Of a DNA stretch of 16,075 bases, positions 1-6,487 are shown one piece after another (position 1 is the first letter of the stretch; every line of letters starts with the position of its first letter). The position numbers and the translations under genes are program-made. Source of the stretch: Burkholderiales bacterium (GTDB lineage Bacteria > Pseudomonadota > Gammaproteobacteria > Burkholderiales > Casimicrobiaceae); NCBI GenBank assembly GCA_025354075.1, contig JANXNO010000258.1, positions 1 through 16,075 on the forward strand, written 5' to 3'. The notes beneath the pieces were generated by a model. The model ran no database searches. It had not been told where the DNA came from and was given only the letters and a program-made list of their open reading frames with translations.

Positions 1-150
1 GACATCATCACCACCGGCACGCCGCCCGGTGTTGGGCTAGGCAAGAAGCCGAATCCGGTATTTCTCAAAGCGGGTGATGTGATGACGCTGGGCATTGAAA
101 AGCTCGGCGAACAACGGCAAGTGGTCGTTAAATTTAGCGCGCCGAAATAG
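1..150 (+). CDS. Fumarylacetoacetate hydrolase family protein, C-terminal end (partial)
   Basis: Only the last 49 codons are in the window, open at the left edge and ending in TAG at 148-150. The visible peptide begins [14 protein letters not shown], followed by a [14 protein letters not shown] segment. This is the usual C-terminal signature of the FAH fold: a TGTP(P)GVG loop, then a short strand with GD.. and an I..LG motif. Family members hydrolyse or isomerise 2-keto acids in aromatic and related catabolism, using a divalent metal whose ligands lie upstream of this fragment. The exact substrate (fumarylpyruvate, acylpyruvate, ureidoglycolate or other) cannot be told from this end. The gene faces mgtE tail to tail, with hairpin-rich DNA between them. 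The family call is firm; the specific reaction is not. Confidence 0.85.
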   Translation, partial: DIITTGTPPGVGLGKKPNPVFLKAGDVMTLGIEKLGEQRQVVVKFSAPK

Positions 151-172
151 CTGAATTTGCGATTCAGCTTTT
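149..172 (+). terminator. Probable Rho-independent terminator of the FAH-family gene
   Basis: Perfect 8-bp arms AGCTGAAT (149-156) and ATTCAGCT (162-169) enclose a 5-nt loop and run into TTTT (169-172). The left arm overlaps the TAG stop. The stem is AT-rich and the T run short, so efficiency is uncertain, but the position directly on the stop is right for this gene. Confidence 0.6.
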
Positions 173-183
173 GGCTGGATCGC

Positions 184-214
184 TTATTTATCCTGGGCCC
201 AGCGCGCTAAATAA
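184..214. repeat. Inverted repeat with palindromic centre in the convergent gap
   Basis: Seven-base arms TTATTTA (184-190) and TAAATAA (208-214) flank a GC-rich centre that holds the 10-bp palindrome CTGGGCCCAG (193-202). The element lies between two convergent genes and may help termination or be a relic of an insertion. No T run follows on either strand. Its function is unknown. Confidence 0.4.
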
Positions 215-220
215 CTACTT

Positions 221-283
221 GTCGATATTTGATAAATTAATGCGCTAGGCCCATATTGAATGGGACTTTCAGCGAAAAGCTGT
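221..283 (+). repeat. Dispersed two-hairpin element, copy 1 (core 249-283)
   Basis: The core 249-283 reads GCCCATATTGAATGGG, then ACTTTC, then AGCGAAAAGCTGT. It holds two hairpins, CCCAT-ATTGA-ATGGG and CAGC-GAAAA-GCTG. It matches copy 2 (3897-3931) and copy 3 (13533-13567) at 30 of 35 positions each, without gaps. GTCGATATT begins at 221, exactly 28 nt before the core; copy 2 has the same nonamer at the same offset, and copy 3 keeps GTC there. The copy lies 105 nt past the mgtE stop on the minus strand. I do not recognise the family. Confidence 0.75.
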
Positions 284-286
284 ATC

Positions 287-306
287 CCGGAAAATGCGCA
301 TTCCGG
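287..306. repeat. Hairpin CCGGAA / TTCCGG
   Basis: Perfect 6-bp arms CCGGAA (287-292) and TTCCGG (301-306) have an 8-nt loop that itself contains the palindrome TGCGCA. It sits immediately after repeat copy 1, in the gap downstream of mgtE. No T run follows, so it is not a classical terminator; it may protect an mRNA 3' end. Confidence 0.4.
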
Positions 307-350
307 CTTCGTTGCCGAACATCATCGCTTTTCGATTTATTGTTCAGGTG

Positions 351-368
351 CCGGGTAGTGCAACCCGG
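351..368 (-). repeat. Hairpin CCGGGT / ACCCGG downstream of mgtE
   Basis: Perfect 6-bp GC-rich arms (351-356 and 363-368) with a 6-nt loop lie 20 nt past the mgtE stop on the minus strand. No T run follows on that strand. Likely roles are mRNA 3'-end stabilisation or a weak transcription stop; this is inference from position. Confidence 0.4.
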
Positions 369-388
369 ACGCGCTACGCATCGAAGCG

Positions 389-1855
389 CTACGACCTGCG
401 CAACAAAATCAGCGTCGCCAGCCCCAGAAAAATAAAGAAGCCACCGGTATCGGTCACCGCTGTAAGCAGCACGCTTGAGCCCGCCGCCGGATCCTTGCCC
501 TGCCGGTAGCGCCACATCGGAATTACCACACCCATGATCGCCGCTAGTACGAGATTAAGCGTCATGGCGAGTGTCAGCACTAAACCGAGCGCAAGATTTT
601 TTTCCATCAGACCGATCACCAGTCCGATCACGCCGCCAAAAATCAGCCCGTTAATCAACGCCACGCTGATCTCTTTTTTTACCAGTCGCCTGAAATGTTC
701 ACTGCCGATTTGCCCCAGTGCAATCGCACGCGCGATCATGGTCAGGGTCTGATTACCCGAGTTGCCGCCAATACCGGCGACGATGGTCTGCAGCACGGCG
801 AGCACCGCCAATTTTTCAATCGAACCCTGAAATAAATCGGTCGCGCGCGAGGCCACAAATGCCGTGATGAGGTTCAATCCCAACCACTGCCAGCGGTTCT
901 GCACGCTCTTCCACACGCTGGCGAAAATGTCTTCTTCGTCGCGTAAACCGGCTTGTTGCCGCAAGTCTTCTTCCGAACTCTCGCGCACGAAATCGAGGAC
1001 TTCGGCGACCGTCACGCGACCAATCAGTTCACCCTTCGCGTCCACCACAGGCGCAGACACGAGGTCATAGCGTTCGAACGCAGCCGCAGCCGAATCGGCA
1101 TGATCCATCGGCTCAAAACGAATCTTCGGCTCGACCATCAGGGTCGATACGAGCGTATCCTCGTCCGACACCAAAATCACGTTGGTCGGCAGCACACCAA
1201 TCAGTTTGTCGTCACGATCCACCACAAACACCTGATCGGTGTTGGCCGGCAATTCATCGAAACGACGCAGGTAGCGCATCACGACCTCCAGCGTCACGTC
1301 GCCGCGCACTTCGATCATCTCGAAGTCCATCAGCGCACCAACCATGTCGTCTTCGTACGACATGGCTTGCCGCAACTGCTCGCGCTCTTCCGGGTCGAGC
1401 GTGCGCTTGACCGCCTCAACCACTTCAGACGGCAAGTCGGGCGCAAGCTCGGCCAGATCATCGGTATCAAGTTGCGACGCCGCCGCCAATAACTCCGGCG
1501 CATCCATGCTGGCGATGAGGCTTTCGCGCACCGCGTCAGATGTCTCAACCAGAATTTCGCCGTCGCGATCCGCTTTGACCAGGTCCCAGACAAAGATGCG
1601 CTCATCGAGCGGTAGTGCTTCGAGAATGTGTGCAACGTCGGCGGGGTGCAACTCATCGAGCTTCGCACGCAGTCGCGTGAGAACGCCTTGCACCACGGGG
1701 CTTTGCGATGGGTTGTCGAGCGTGTCAGCGAGGCTTTCAGCAAAGCCGTAGAGCAGGCGGTACTGCCGTACCAGCGAGACAACGTCGCTTAGGGCAATAC
1801 TTAACGCATCATCCACGCTCGCGGAGAGCGACTCTTTTTCGAGGGCTTCGGGCAT
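389..1855 (-). CDS. mgtE: Magnesium transporter MgtE
   Basis: Encodes a 488-residue inner-membrane Mg2+ channel of the MgtE/SLC41 family, which takes up Mg2+ and closes when cytosolic Mg2+ is high. The domain order is complete: an N-terminal linker, MgtE_N superhelical domain (about 55-165), a CBS pair (about 170-290) that senses Mg2+, a plug helix, then five membrane segments (about 318-485). The pore signature GGNSGNQT is at 363-370, and the last helices carry PAAGSSVLLTAVTDTGGF (456-473). Length is close to the usual 450-490. The ATG at 1855 has no clear Shine-Dalgarno sequence. The gene is transcribed alone, divergent from the secreted-protein gene and convergent with the FAH gene. No Mg2+ riboswitch leader is visible, since the leader is short. 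Confidence in the family is very high. Confidence 0.97.
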   Translation of the reverse strand: MPEALEKESLSASVDDALSIALSDVVSLVRQYRLLYGFAESLADTLDNPSQSPVVQGVLTRLRAKLDELHPADVAHILEALPLDERIFVWDLVKADRDGEILVETSDAVRESLIASMDAPELLAAASQLDTDDLAELAPDLPSEVVEAVKRTLDPEEREQLRQAMSYEDDMVGALMDFEMIEVRGDVTLEVVMRYLRRFDELPANTDQVFVVDRDDKLIGVLPTNVILVSDEDTLVSTLMVEPKIRFEPMDHADSAAAAFERYDLVSAPVVDAKGELIGRVTVAEVLDFVRESSEEDLRQQAGLRDEEDIFASVWKSVQNRWQWLGLNLITAFVASRATDLFQGSIEKLAVLAVLQTIVAGIGGNSGNQTLTMIARAIALGQIGSEHFRRLVKKEISVALINGLIFGGVIGLVIGLMEKNLALGLVLTLAMTLNLVLAAIMGVVIPMWRYRQGKDPAAGSSVLLTAVTDTGGFFIFLGLATLILLRRS

Positions 1856-1897
1856 GGAGAGAAGGTGTCCAACGAGGATGAAAGCGAAAGCAGAAAC

Positions 1898-1926
1898 ATA
1901 ATTCTAATGGCGCACCCGCCGATCAA
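1898..1926 (-). promoter_or_regulatory. Candidate sigma-70 promoter of mgtE
   Basis: Read on the minus strand, TTGATC (-35, at 1926-1921) and AATTAT (-10, at 1903-1898) are 17 nt apart; each matches the consensus at 4 of 6 positions. Transcription would start near 1891, giving a leader of about 35 nt. Two moderate boxes with ideal spacing in a 143-nt divergent gap are suggestive only. Confidence 0.3.
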
Positions 1927-1988
1927 CCGTGACGCGGTGACGCTTCTCGCCAGACAAATGCGTCCTTACCCATGCATCCCATGAACTT

Positions 1989-1993
1989 GGAGA
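1989..1993 (+). promoter_or_regulatory. Ribosome binding site that decides the start of the secreted-protein gene
   Basis: GGAGA at 1989-1993 stands 5 nt before the ATG at 1999. The two upstream in-frame ATGs (1972, 1981) lack such a site. The start at 1999 also gives a normal signal peptide, with Lys at residue 2 and a hydrophobic core right after. Confidence 0.65.
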
Positions 1994-1998
1994 TCGTC

Positions 1999-3765
1999 AT
2001 GAAGCCCATTGCTGCATTTCGCGTTTTGGCCGCTATCGTCGTCATTGCGACGTCCCTCCCGACGAGCGCGCAGACCGTCAACGTTGTTGAATATCGCAAC
2101 AAGACACTTGACGCCTACTTCATCACCGGACGCGCCAATGAGCAGGCCGCGCTCGATACGGTTGCCGACTTCACGCGCACCGGCATGAGCTTTCAGGCGA
2201 CTTCGGCTGCCAGCGCTGCAGCCTCGCTCACCAAAGTGTGCCGCTTCTATGTGAGCGTGGCGAGCCCGTTCGTCAGTTCACATTTTTATGGTCGCCAGGG
2301 TGTGGACTGCGAAACTATTCTGGCAGCCAATCCTGCCGGTTTTAACTATGAGGGCTACGACTTTGCCCTCCAGGCGCCGACGGCGACGGCCTGCCCGTCC
2401 GGCACCACGCCGGTGTATCGAAGCTTTCGTGCGTTAGCCGGCGGTAAAACTTCAAACCACCGCTACACCGTGAGCACGACAACCTACGCGCGCGCTGCGG
2501 CTGCAGGCTACGCTGGCGAGGGCGTGGCGTTTTGCGCGACGGCGGTCACCGATGCGACCAGCGGTGCGTCAGCAACCGCCGTGGGCACGCCTGTCAGCAG
2601 TGCAATCGCCATGGCAAACGTGGGTGCGGCGGGTGGCACGCTGAGCGCCCCCGACGGTGCGCTGTCGTTAACCATTCCTCCGGGCGCGCTCGCTGCTGAA
2701 ACCCTGATTAGCATTCAACCCATCAGCAATTTCGCGCACGGAAAGATCGGCTCGGCCTATCGCCTGATGCCGGACGGACAGACTTTTTTGAAGCCGATCA
2801 CCCTGACGTTCAACTATGCCGACGACGATTTGATTGGCTCAGCAGCGGAGTTTTTGGGCGCTGCGTTTCAGACCACAAGCGGTTTTTGGCAGTGGTTCGG
2901 CCCGGCCACACTAAACACTGCCAACAAGACAGTGAGCGTGAATAGCTCGCATTTCACTGATGTGTCCCGCGTGAGGGGACTGCAAATTCGTCCGCCCAAA
3001 AAGACTGTGCGACCCAGTGCGACGGTGGCCTTGCAGGTCAAGCTTTGCTATCAGGTTGATTCCGGCGAACTGACAACCCTGGGCTTCGAGTGTGATTCCG
3101 ACCAGGGGCCAGACGGCATTCTCACGGTCGATCAATGGGCGGTGAATGGCGTTCCTGGCGGCGGTGGCGCGTTCGGCCTAGTCGTCGGTAGCGGTGCTGC
3201 GGCAACCTACACCGCGCCGTCCAGCAAGCCTGCGCCAGCCACGGTGGCCGTGAGCGCACGGGTGCGCGTTCAGAGCGTCGGCGGCTCCGCGCTGGTGGTG
3301 TCCAACATCACCATTGCCGAGGACTCATGGACGGGAACGTCCACATCGATATTTGCACCGCAAAACGTCAGCGCCAACCTCACCTGGACGCTCGAAAGCA
3401 CTGTCAACAACGTCGCAACCTATCGATCATCAGGCACCGCCACGATTAGCGGCGGCGTGCAACCGGCCTGCATCGTCTCGCCGTCCAGTTCAAGCATTGA
3501 CAACACCGGCTTGCTGGTGGTGGATTACAACGCCAGCCCGCCGACGTACTTTGGCGGCGGCTCCACGTCGTGGCCGTCATCCCTATCGTGCCCGCCCGTT
3601 CCCGGCTCGTTCCCGTCCACCGTGACCGCGCTCTACCTTGCGGGGCGTGGCGGTCCGTCGGGCAATGCCGCAGCGGGTTCAGTCAGCGCCGACGGCAGCA
3701 CCATTGAGGGAACCGACTCGGTGGCAGATGCCGTGTTCAACTGGAAATTCACACGCAATCAGTGA
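1999..3765 (+). CDS. Secreted DUF5648 / ZU5-like domain protein of unknown function
   Basis: The protein has 588 residues from the ATG at 1999. A signal peptide is clear: MKPIAAFR, a hydrophobic stretch 9-20, then PTSA with likely cleavage before Q25. Residues 27-180 look like DUF5648, with VVEYRNKTLDAYF, CRFY (81-84), SHFYG (94-98), NYEGYDF (116-122), VYRSFRA (139-145), NHRYT (153-157) and EGVAFC (174-179). Residues about 200-325 resemble a ZU5-type beta domain: GGTLS, DGALSLTIPPGAL (219-231), then VNSSHFTDVS (314-323). The C-terminal half is Gly/Ser/Thr-rich and Ig-like, including WAVNGVPGG (380-388) and YTAPSS (404-409). Cysteines at 81/104, 132/179, 350/365 and 491/531 could form disulfides, as expected of an exported protein. 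No membrane anchor or sorting signal is seen after the signal peptide. The gene stands alone. Its function is unknown; extracellular or surface binding is a guess. Confidence 0.8.
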   Translation: MKPIAAFRVLAAIVVIATSLPTSAQTVNVVEYRNKTLDAYFITGRANEQAALDTVADFTRTGMSFQATSAASAAASLTKVCRFYVSVASPFVSSHFYGRQGVDCETILAANPAGFNYEGYDFALQAPTATACPSGTTPVYRSFRALAGGKTSNHRYTVSTTTYARAAAAGYAGEGVAFCATAVTDATSGASATAVGTPVSSAIAMANVGAAGGTLSAPDGALSLTIPPGALAAETLISIQPISNFAHGKIGSAYRLMPDGQTFLKPITLTFNYADDDLIGSAAEFLGAAFQTTSGFWQWFGPATLNTANKTVSVNSSHFTDVSRVRGLQIRPPKKTVRPSATVALQVKLCYQVDSGELTTLGFECDSDQGPDGILTVDQWAVNGVPGGGGAFGLVVGSGAAATYTAPSSKPAPATVAVSARVRVQSVGGSALVVSNITIAEDSWTGTSTSIFAPQNVSANLTWTLESTVNNVATYRSSGTATISGGVQPACIVSPSSSSIDNTGLLVVDYNASPPTYFGGGSTSWPSSLSCPPVPGSFPSTVTALYLAGRGGPSGNAAAGSVSADGSTIEGTDSVADAVFNWKFTRNQ

Positions 3766-3824
3766 CGCTTTGAGCCGAACGACAGGCGGCGCTTTCTGCC
3801 ATTTTCCGCATTCAGCTTTTATAG

Positions 3825-3862
3825 GAATGCCCCGTAAGCATTGGGCTTGGTGCATTCTTTTT
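3825..3862 (+). terminator. Possible terminator of the DUF5648 gene
   Basis: GAATGC (3825-3830) pairs with GCATTC (3852-3857) and CCC (3831-3833) with GGG (3843-3845), with a 6-nt bulge. A TTTTT run (3858-3862) follows directly. It lies 60 nt past the stop. The bulge weakens the stem, so this is moderate evidence. Confidence 0.4.
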
Positions 3863-3868
3863 CAGAAA

Positions 3869-3931
3869 GTCGATATTGGCACGAATTGATGTTTTTGCCC
3901 ATATTGAACGTGGCTTTCAACAAAAAGCTGT
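3869..3931 (+). repeat. Dispersed two-hairpin element, copy 2 (core 3897-3931)
   Basis: The core (3897-3931) differs from copy 1 at 5 of 35 positions, with no gap. GTCGATATT at 3869 repeats the sequence found 28 nt upstream of copy 1's core. Both hairpins are weakened here: CCAT pairs with GTGG through a wobble, and the CAGC arm reads CAAC. This suggests an older copy. It lies 25 nt past the mtgA stop on the minus strand and after the DUF5648 gene on +. Confidence 0.75.
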
Positions 3932-3956
3932 CGATTCAGTTCCTGTTGCGTTGGCC

Positions 3957-4670
3957 CTAATCCGGCAACTCCACCTGCGGCATGCGCGCCACGATAATGC
4001 CAGTTTTTTTACGCAAACCTGGCGCGTTCAAATTACGTTCGTAGAAACGCGGATTCGGGGCCATTGCCGCAAGTTTCGCCGCTTGTTCGGCTGACAAATT
4101 CGCGGCAGAAATGCCGTAGTAACGCCGCGCCGCCGCCTCCGCGCCGAAGATGCCATTGCCCCACTCGATAACGTTCAGATACAGCTCAAGAATGCGCTCT
4201 TTGTCGAGCATGTTTTCCAGCATCAGCGTGATGATGGCCTCCTGCCCTTTGCGCAGGTAGCTCTTTTCCGGCGACAGAAACAGATTTTTCGCGAGCTGCT
4301 GCGTGATGGTCGAGCCGCCGGCAACCGTCTTGCCCTTGGCGCGATTTTTTTCGATAGCAAGCTGAATGCCGTCCCAATCGAACCCTTCATGCTCAACGAA
4401 TGTGGAGTCCTCGGCCGCGATCAAGGCACGCTTCAAATTGCGCGAAATTTTGTCGTACGGCACCCACGTGTAGCGAATCGCGGCATCGGGCTTTTTGTCA
4501 TGCAATTCGCCCATGCGATACGACATGAAGGCGGTGCTGCCCGGCGCGTGCGAGCCATACCACCAGATGAGAGCAGCAAACACCATTTGTGCCACGACGA
4601 ACAGCAAAATGACCGAGAGCAGCACGGCGGCGACCATGCGCCCCATAAGCCTAACCATTGGTTTGATCAT
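3957..4670 (-). CDS. mtgA: Monofunctional biosynthetic peptidoglycan transglycosylase
   Basis: The protein has 237 residues and is the last gene of the long minus-strand run. It polymerises lipid II into glycan strands on the outer face of the inner membrane. An N-terminal membrane anchor (about 12-37) is followed by a GT51 domain. The catalytic glutamate is in AAEDSTFVEHEGFDW (E87). The motif GGSTITQQLAKNLFLS (118-133) follows, then KGQEAIITLMLENMLDKERILELYLN (141-166), with its conserved KxxE and LE residues, and VIEWGNGIFGAEAAARRYYG (167-186). No transpeptidase domain follows, which separates it from class A PBPs. Length is normal for MtgA (about 230-240). The ATG is 3 nt after the aroE stop, so translation is probably coupled. 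Confidence 0.96.
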   Translation of the reverse strand: MIKPMVRLMGRMVAAVLLSVILLFVVAQMVFAALIWWYGSHAPGSTAFMSYRMGELHDKKPDAAIRYTWVPYDKISRNLKRALIAAEDSTFVEHEGFDWDGIQLAIEKNRAKGKTVAGGSTITQQLAKNLFLSPEKSYLRKGQEAIITLMLENMLDKERILELYLNVIEWGNGIFGAEAAARRYYGISAANLSAEQAAKLAAMAPNPRFYERNLNAPGLRKKTGIIVARMPQVELPD

Positions 4671-4673
4671 CGC

Positions 4674-5537
4674 TCAGCTGGCAGCAAGTTCAGCACGCAG
4701 CATGGCGATGATCAGCGCGGCGCGCGGCAACGATCCGCGCCACTGGACGTAGCTTTCGGCCGCCTGCTCAACCAGCATGCCGAGCCCGTCCGAGACGCGT
4801 GCTGCGCCGTGGCTCAATGCCCATTTCATGAAGGCCGTGGGTTCCTTGCCATACATCATGTCGTAGGCAAGGCAATCGCCAGAGCATAGTACGGCGTCCG
4901 TTGGCAACGGCAACGCGTCGCTCAGACTCGACGAGGTGGCGTTAATCACAATATCAAAACGGGCTGAACTGGCCATCAACGCTTCAATGGTTTGCGCTTG
5001 AACGGGATGGTCACGCCTATACGGCGCGACCAACTCGTCCGCGCGCACCGCCGTTCGATTCACGACCACGACACGCGAAGGCTCGCACAAGAGCACCGGC
5101 CCGAGCACACCGCGCGCCGCGCCGCCGGCTCCAATCAGCAGCACTGATTTGCCCTTCAACGCCTGCTGCAGATTGACTTCAATATCGCGCACCATGCCAG
5201 CGCCGTCGGTGTTGTCACAATACCAGTGATCGCCGCGCCACATCAAAAAATTGGCCGCACCCGCCTGTCGCGCACGAAGGCTCGCCTCCCGCGCCAGTGC
5301 AAACGCCTGCTGCTTGAACGGCACCGTCACGTTGGCACCCACGCCGCCTTCGTCATGAAAGCGCTGCAATTCGCCTACGAAATCATCGAGGGGCGCCAAC
5401 CGTTTGTCGTACTCGATGGTTTGCCCCAAACTTTCGGCAAACATCGCGTGAATGCGCGGACTTTTGCTGTGCGCAATCGGGTTGCCGATCACGGCGTATC
5501 GAGCGGCGGTATCGTTGTGCAGTTCAATCTGTGTCAT
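4674..5537 (-). CDS. aroE: Shikimate dehydrogenase (NADP+)
   Basis: The 287-residue enzyme reduces 3-dehydroshikimate to shikimate with NADPH in the chorismate pathway. Signatures in order: the shikimate-binding GNPIAHSKSP (18-27), VTVPFKQQA with the catalytic lysine (K75), DNTDGAGM with the paired aspartate (D111), the Rossmann loop LLIGAGGAARG (133-143), and NRT (160-162), the start of the NADP phosphate clamp. INATSS (198-203) and DGLGMLVEQAA (250-260) complete the family pattern. I chose the ATG at 5537 (MTQIELHN), 5 nt past the upstream stop. An in-frame extension to 5606 only overlaps the TonB-like gene and adds Arg/Cys-rich residues foreign to the family. Confidence is high. Confidence 0.96.
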   Translation of the reverse strand: MTQIELHNDTAARYAVIGNPIAHSKSPRIHAMFAESLGQTIEYDKRLAPLDDFVGELQRFHDEGGVGANVTVPFKQQAFALAREASLRARQAGAANFLMWRGDHWYCDNTDGAGMVRDIEVNLQQALKGKSVLLIGAGGAARGVLGPVLLCEPSRVVVVNRTAVRADELVAPYRRDHPVQAQTIEALMASSARFDIVINATSSSLSDALPLPTDAVLCSGDCLAYDMMYGKEPTAFMKWALSHGAARVSDGLGMLVEQAAESYVQWRGSLPRAALIIAMLRAELAAS

Positions 5538-5542
5538 GAAGG

Positions 5543-6478
5543 TCAAGGCGCTTTGGCGCTTGCAGCAGCAGAACTTTCGAGCTCGCCGGCGCGCGTGAAG
5601 CTCCACGTTCGCGTGATGTAGAGAATGTCGGTGTCGTTACGGATGTCTGGTGGAAACGGTGCATACGGGCCCGCCATTTCGACGATTTTTAGTGCCGCCG
5701 CATCGAGAATTTTTTTACCAGAGCCACGATCCACCTCGATGGTTTCAATTCGACCGTCGGCTTTGATGGCAACCGTCAAAACGAGCGAGCCATAAAGCTT
5801 TTGCGCGCGGGCAATTTCTGGATAATTAGCGTTGCCGACACGCTCAACTTTTTGTCGCCAGTCTTCCACATATCGCGCAAAGCGATATTCCATAGCGCGG
5901 GCACCAATGTGCTTTTTCTTGGGGCGCTGTTGGTAAGAATCGAACTCGCGCGCGATTTGCGCTTCGAGGCGTTGCAACTCCAGCGCCTTGGCTGACAACT
6001 CACGAAACGCATTGGCCGAATCAGCACGCGTCGATTCTTTGGCGTCACGATCCGCGGTCGTCTTGTTGCGCGCGTTGAGCTGCTGCAGGAGTTCTCGGGT
6101 TTGCCGTTCAAGGTTTTCCACCTGCTCACGCGCCGCCGAGAGCTGAGTATTTTGCGAATCGACCGCAGCACGCGGCAATGGCGAACTCAGGCGGCGCTTG
6201 GCGTCCGTATTGCCACCCCCATCAAGATTGGCCTGCGCCAAAAAATCCACCTGCGAGGGCTTGGTCGCGGTCTTCGCATTGACCAAAGACACTTCGAGCG
6301 GCGGCGAGGTGGTCGCCTGCTTGAACAATTTGGGCAGTTCAAAGTGCAGCGACAGCACGATGACATGCACGCCGAGCGACGCCGCCAGCGTCCACTTGAG
6401 GAGCGGACTCATACCGCCCGCACCACCCATTGAGGGCGGAAGCACGGGCGCTACAACTGCTTTGGTGGGACGCTTCAC
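5543..6478 (-). CDS. TonB-like energy transducer with coiled-coil linker
   Basis: The protein has 311 residues from a GTG at 6478, 9 nt past the exoribonuclease stop. A single membrane helix (about 25-45, LLKWTLAASLGVHVIVLSL) contains a His like that of the TonB anchor. A linker follows. Residues about 110-180 are charged and Leu/Gln-rich (ENLERQTRELLQQLN, AKALELQRLEAQIARE), which suggests a coiled coil rather than the Pro-rich spacer of classical TonB. The C-terminal domain (about 200-295) has the TonB_C pattern: NYPEIARAQKLYGSLVLTV, GRIETIEVDRGSGKKILD and AGPYAPFPPDI. It probably links inner-membrane energy to outer-membrane partners, but no exbB/exbD is adjacent. The overall design also resembles TolA. 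Methionines at residues 17 and 23 are alternative starts; M23 would give a conventional short N-terminus. Confidence 0.85.
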   Translation of the reverse strand: MKRPTKAVVAPVLPPSMGGAGGMSPLLKWTLAASLGVHVIVLSLHFELPKLFKQATTSPPLEVSLVNAKTATKPSQVDFLAQANLDGGGNTDAKRRLSSPLPRAAVDSQNTQLSAAREQVENLERQTRELLQQLNARNKTTADRDAKESTRADSANAFRELSAKALELQRLEAQIAREFDSYQQRPKKKHIGARAMEYRFARYVEDWRQKVERVGNANYPEIARAQKLYGSLVLTVAIKADGRIETIEVDRGSGKKILDAAALKIVEMAGPYAPFPPDIRNDTDILYITRTWSFTRAGELESSAAASAKAP

Positions 6479-6487
6479 GCCTCGATT

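Noticed and set aside
237..515. A 92-codon minus-strand frame covering the end of mgtE and repeat copy 1
   Set aside because: I considered whether the repeat codes for a conserved SF.LK peptide. In copy 2 a TGA lies two codons before the peptide in the same frame, so the shared peptide reflects shared DNA, not coding.
953..1492. A 179-codon + strand open frame opposite mgtE
   Set aside because: It lies fully inside the mgtE coding region, is His/Arg-rich, and matches nothing known to me.
3314..3625. A 103-codon + strand frame within the DUF5648 gene
   Set aside because: It is an alternative frame of GC-rich coding sequence, Arg/Pro-rich, with no motif and inside the larger gene that has a signal peptide and domains.
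5538..5606. N-terminal extension of AroE
   Set aside because: It overlaps the end of the TonB-like gene and encodes MELHARRRARKFCCC, foreign to shikimate dehydrogenases; the ATG at 5537 fits the family.
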